Below, piece by piece: positions 61,434 to 64,000 of a stretch of 64,000 bases of DNA. Position 1 is the first letter of the stretch. The number at the start of each line of letters is the position of its first letter. The position numbers were made by a program, and so were the translations under genes. The notes under the pieces are model-generated. The model saw only the letters and a program-made list of their open reading frames with translations. It was not told where the DNA came from and made no database searches. Source of the DNA: Methylocystis sp. IM3 (GTDB lineage: Bacteria; Pseudomonadota; Alphaproteobacteria; Rhizobiales; Beijerinckiaceae); contig NZ_JBBPBZ010000002.1 in the NCBI RefSeq assembly GCF_038070105.1, forward strand, positions 860,501-924,500, given 5' to 3'.

Positions 61434-64000
61434 ATGGGGTTCAATCTCTCCCGATGGGCGGTGCTGCGCCCGCAACTGATGCTGTTCCTGATGCTCGCGA
61501 TCGGCGCCGCGGGCTTCTATTCCTATCTGCGGCTCGGGCGCGCGGAGGATCCGTCCTTCACCATCAAGGTCGCGAACATCATTGCGACCTGGCCGGGGGC
61601 GACCGCGCAGGAGATGCGCGACCAGGTCGCCGATCTCGTCGAAAAGAAGCTCCAGACGCTGCCCTATCTCGACAAGATCGAGACCTACACCAAGCCCGGG
61701 TTCCTCGCGACGCAGATCGCCTTCAAGGATACGACGCCGCCGAAGGAAATTCCGCAGCTCTTCTATCAGCTGCGCAAGAAGCTCAACGACATAAAGAGCG
61801 ATTTGCCGGCTGGCGTGCGCGGGCCGAACGTCAATGACGAGTATGGCGACGTCGACTCCGTGCTCTACGCCGTGACGGGCGACGGCGCCGACTACGACAT
61901 GCTTCACAAGGTCGTCGAAGGTCTGCGCCAGCGTCTCGTCGAGACGCCGGAAGTGATGAAGGTCGACGTCTATGGCGAGCAGCCCCGCCGCATCTATGTC
62001 GAGTTCAGCCAGACCAAGGTCGCAAATCTCGGCGTCGAGCCTCAGGCCATCTTCGACTCGCTCGCCAAGCAGGCGGCCGTCGCCGACGCCGGCGCCTTCG
62101 AGACCTCGTCGAACAGGATTCGCGTGCAGGTGACGGAGGAGCTGAAAGGCTCCGACGCGATTTCCGCGATCCCGATCCCCGCCAATGGCAAGGTCATCCG
62201 GCTCGGCGACATCGCCGATGTCCACGCCGGCTTCGAGGATCCGCCGTCGTTTCTCGTTCGCTACAGGGGGCAGCCGGCGATCGTCGTCGGCGCCGTGATG
62301 GCGAAGGGCGGCAACGTCTTCAACTTCGGCAAGGCGGTCGGCGAGGCGGTCGCGGACATCCGCGCGAAGACGCCCATCGGCGTCGAGATCGACCAGATCG
62401 CCGATCAGCCGAAGGTCGTCGAGGAGGCGGTGGGCGAATTCACCCGCTCCTTCGTCGAGGCGCTGGTCATCGTCCTGGGCGTGAGCTTCGTGTCGCTCGG
62501 CTTCCGCACGGGCGTCATCGTTGCGGCCTCCGTGCCCTTCGTGCTCGCGGTCGTCTTCATTTTCATGAATCTGATGGGGATCGACCTGCAGCGCATTTCG
62601 CTCGGCGCCCTCATCATCGCGCTCGGTCTTCTGGTGGACGACGCCATCATCGCGGTGGAGATGATGATGGTGAAGATGGAGCAGGGCTTCGACCGCATCA
62701 AGGCCGCGACCTTCGCGTGGGACTCGACCGCCTTCCCCATGCTGACCGGCACGCTGATCACGGCCGCCGGCTTCCTGCCAGTCGGCTTCGCCGCCTCGGG
62801 CGTGGGCGAATATACGGGCTCGATGTTCTGGGTTCTGCTGATCGCGCTCCTTGCCTCATGGTTGGTGGCGGTCACCTTCACGCCCTTCCTTGGCGTGAAG
62901 TTACTTCCCGATTTCGGCAAGCTGCATCCCCATCACGATCCCGACGAGATCTACCGGACGCCCTTCTATCGGCGCCTGCGTGCGGTGGTCGGCTGGGCGG
63001 TCGATAATCGGATGAAGGTAATCGCCTCGACCGTGGCCGTCTTCCTTCTCGCCATACTCGGCATGATCGTCGTGCAGAAGCAGTTCTTTCCCTACGCCGA
63101 GCGCCTCGAGCTGTTCCTGCAAATGCGCCTGCCGGAGGGCTCCTCCATCGGCGCGACGCTCGAGGCCGCCAAGCAGGCGGAGGCGCTTTTGCAGGACGAC
63201 TCCGACGTGAATTTCTTCACGACCTATATCGGGCAGGGGCCGCCGCGCTTCTGGCTCGGGCTCAATCCGCAGCTTCCCAACGAGGCCTATGCCGAGACCG
63301 TCATCGTCTCGAAGGACATCGCGGCGCGCGAACGGCTGAAGAAGAAACTGGAAACGGCCATCGCCAATGGCGCGCTGCCACAGGCGCGCGCGCGCGTCGA
63401 TCGCTTTTCCTACGGCCCGCCGGTCGGCTTCGCGGTTCAATTCAGGGTGGTCGGCCCCGAGCCGCAGAAGGTGCGCGACATCGCCTATCGGATTCGCGAC
63501 ATTCTCGAGCAGGACCCCGGCGCGGACGATCCGCATCTGTCCTGGAACGAGCAGACGCCGAGCGTGCGTCTCGTTCTCGACCAGGATCGCGCGCGTCTTC
63601 TCGGCGTGACGCCGCAGGACATTTCGAACCGCGTCCGCATGGCGATCTCGGGCGTCACCGTGACGACGCTGCGCGACGGCACGGACCAGATCGACGTGGT
63701 GGCGCGCGCCGTTCCCGAGGAGCGCGGCGCGCTGGGCCGGCTCGGCGACATGGTCGTTTATTCCCGCGACGGCAAGCCCGTGACCGTCTCGCAGGTCGCC
63801 AAGATCGTCTATGAGCACGAGGAGCCGATCTTCTGGCGGCGCAACCGCAACATGACGATCACGGTGCGCTCGGGCGTGAAGGACGGAACACAGGCGCCCG
63901 ACGTCTCGAACCGCGTCTGGGCCAAGCTTTCCGAAATCCGGGACAGCCTGCCGAGCGGCTACCGCATCGAAATGGGCGGCGCGATCGAGGAATCGGCCAA
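61434..64000 (+). CDS. RND efflux transporter permease, 3' end outside window
   Basis: A GGAGGG site precedes ATG 61434, and the frame stays open to the window edge for about 855 codons of an expected roughly 1000. The N-terminus is the first membrane helix (LMLFLMLAIGAAGFYSYLRLGRAEDPSF). GVSFVSLGFRTGVIVAASVPFVLAVVFIFMNL and GALIIALGLLVDDAIIAVEMMMVKMEQG are transmembrane regions, the latter with the proton-relay aspartates. VLRPQ and EDPSFTIK forms fit the AcrB-like HAE1 family. With the lipoprotein adaptor it forms a pump operon; an outer-membrane factor is not seen. Confidence 0.95.
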   Translation, partial: MGFNLSRWAVLRPQLMLFLMLAIGAAGFYSYLRLGRAEDPSFTIKVANIIATWPGATAQEMRDQVADLVEKKLQTLPYLDKIETYTKPGFLATQIAFKDTTPPKEIPQLFYQLRKKLNDIKSDLPAGVRGPNVNDEYGDVDSVLYAVTGDGADYDMLHKVVEGLRQRLVETPEVMKVDVYGEQPRRIYVEFSQTKVANLGVEPQAIFDSLAKQAAVADAGAFETSSNRIRVQVTEELKGSDAISAIPIPANGKVIRLGDIADVHAGFEDPPSFLVRYRGQPAIVVGAVMAKGGNVFNFGKAVGEAVADIRAKTPIGVEIDQIADQPKVVEEAVGEFTRSFVEALVIVLGVSFVSLGFRTGVIVAASVPFVLAVVFIFMNLMGIDLQRISLGALIIALGLLVDDAIIAVEMMMVKMEQGFDRIKAATFAWDSTAFPMLTGTLITAAGFLPVGFAASGVGEYTGSMFWVLLIALLASWLVAVTFTPFLGVKLLPDFGKLHPHHDPDEIYRTPFYRRLRAVVGWAVDNRMKVIASTVAVFLLAILGMIVVQKQFFPYAERLELFLQMRLPEGSSIGATLEAAKQAEALLQDDSDVNFFTTYIGQGPPRFWLGLNPQLPNEAYAETVIVSKDIAARERLKKKLETAIANGALPQARARVDRFSYGPPVGFAVQFRVVGPEPQKVRDIAYRIRDILEQDPGADDPHLSWNEQTPSVRLVLDQDRARLLGVTPQDISNRVRMAISGVTVTTLRDGTDQIDVVARAVPEERGALGRLGDMVVYSRDGKPVTVSQVAKIVYEHEEPIFWRRNRNMTITVRSGVKDGTQAPDVSNRVWAKLSEIRDSLPSGYRIEMGGAIEESA

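Overview
The window is a high-GC chromosomal segment of an alphaproteobacterium. The gene complement (lgt-midA-pgeF operon, tight hpnC-hpnD-hpnE squalene genes with squalene-hopene cyclase, a Zur-type Fur regulator, a polar-organiser-like coiled-coil/Sel1 protein, a Tat-type OpgG/D protein, a PmtA-like methyltransferase, DUF3175 and DUF411 proteins) fits the order Hyphomicrobiales (Rhizobiales). A hopanoid-producing group such as the Methylocystaceae is plausible, but no diagnostic methanotrophy gene is present, so the family is an inference. I see no tRNA, rRNA, CRISPR array, insertion sequence or prophage. Nearly all of the DNA is chromosomal housekeeping sequence.

Layout. 0-2.6 kb: minus-strand operon lgt, midA-like methyltransferase, pgeF (cut by the window edge). 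2.7-8.1 kb: minus-strand beta-oxidation operon (acyl-CoA dehydrogenase, thiolase, FadJ-type bifunctional enzyme). 8.5-15.6 kb: cell-envelope genes, namely a large coiled-coil/membrane/Sel1 protein, a small secreted protein, an MltB-type transglycosylase and an AI-2E family permease. 15.8-19.3 kb: RNase D, lptC-lptA, an SLT lipoprotein, an orphan terminator and DUF3175. 19.5-24.5 kb: ettA, purD and typA. 24.9-26.7 kb: a zur-like gene followed by two TPM-domain genes. 27-35 kb: argG, rluD-like, a flavoprotein, a DUF411 putative copper protein, a creatininase-family protein and opgG/D. 35.2-36.9 kb: ornithine/lysine decarboxylase behind a long untranslated leader. 37-42 kb: acetyltransferase, PAP2 phosphatase, aminopeptidase P, then a two-gene GTPase module. 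42-45.7 kb: prmA, a Cys-rich secreted peptide and a large membrane coiled-coil protein. 46-54.6 kb: the hopanoid cluster. 55-60 kb: pyrF, a methyltransferase and the dnaK-dnaJ-HNH operon. 60.3 kb to the end: an RND efflux adaptor and pump (cut by the window edge).

How genes work together. HpnC, HpnD and HpnE make squalene from farnesyl diphosphate, Shc cyclises it to hopene, HpnH adds adenosine and HpnG removes adenine on the way to bacteriohopanetetrol lipids; HpnB is a membrane glycosyltransferase-like protein of the same locus. An orphan HTH gene sits directly upstream of shc behind a perfect 16-bp palindrome that overlaps a promoter-like sequence, which suggests local control of hopene synthesis. 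LptC/LptA, OpgG/D, the lytic transglycosylases, Lgt and the hopanoid enzymes give the window a strong envelope-biogenesis flavour.

The parts that look least described are the GTPase pair at 40.3-42.2 kb, the HTH/palindrome element in the hopanoid cluster, the decarboxylase leader, the orphan terminator near 18.95 kb and several families of short palindromic repeats between genes.
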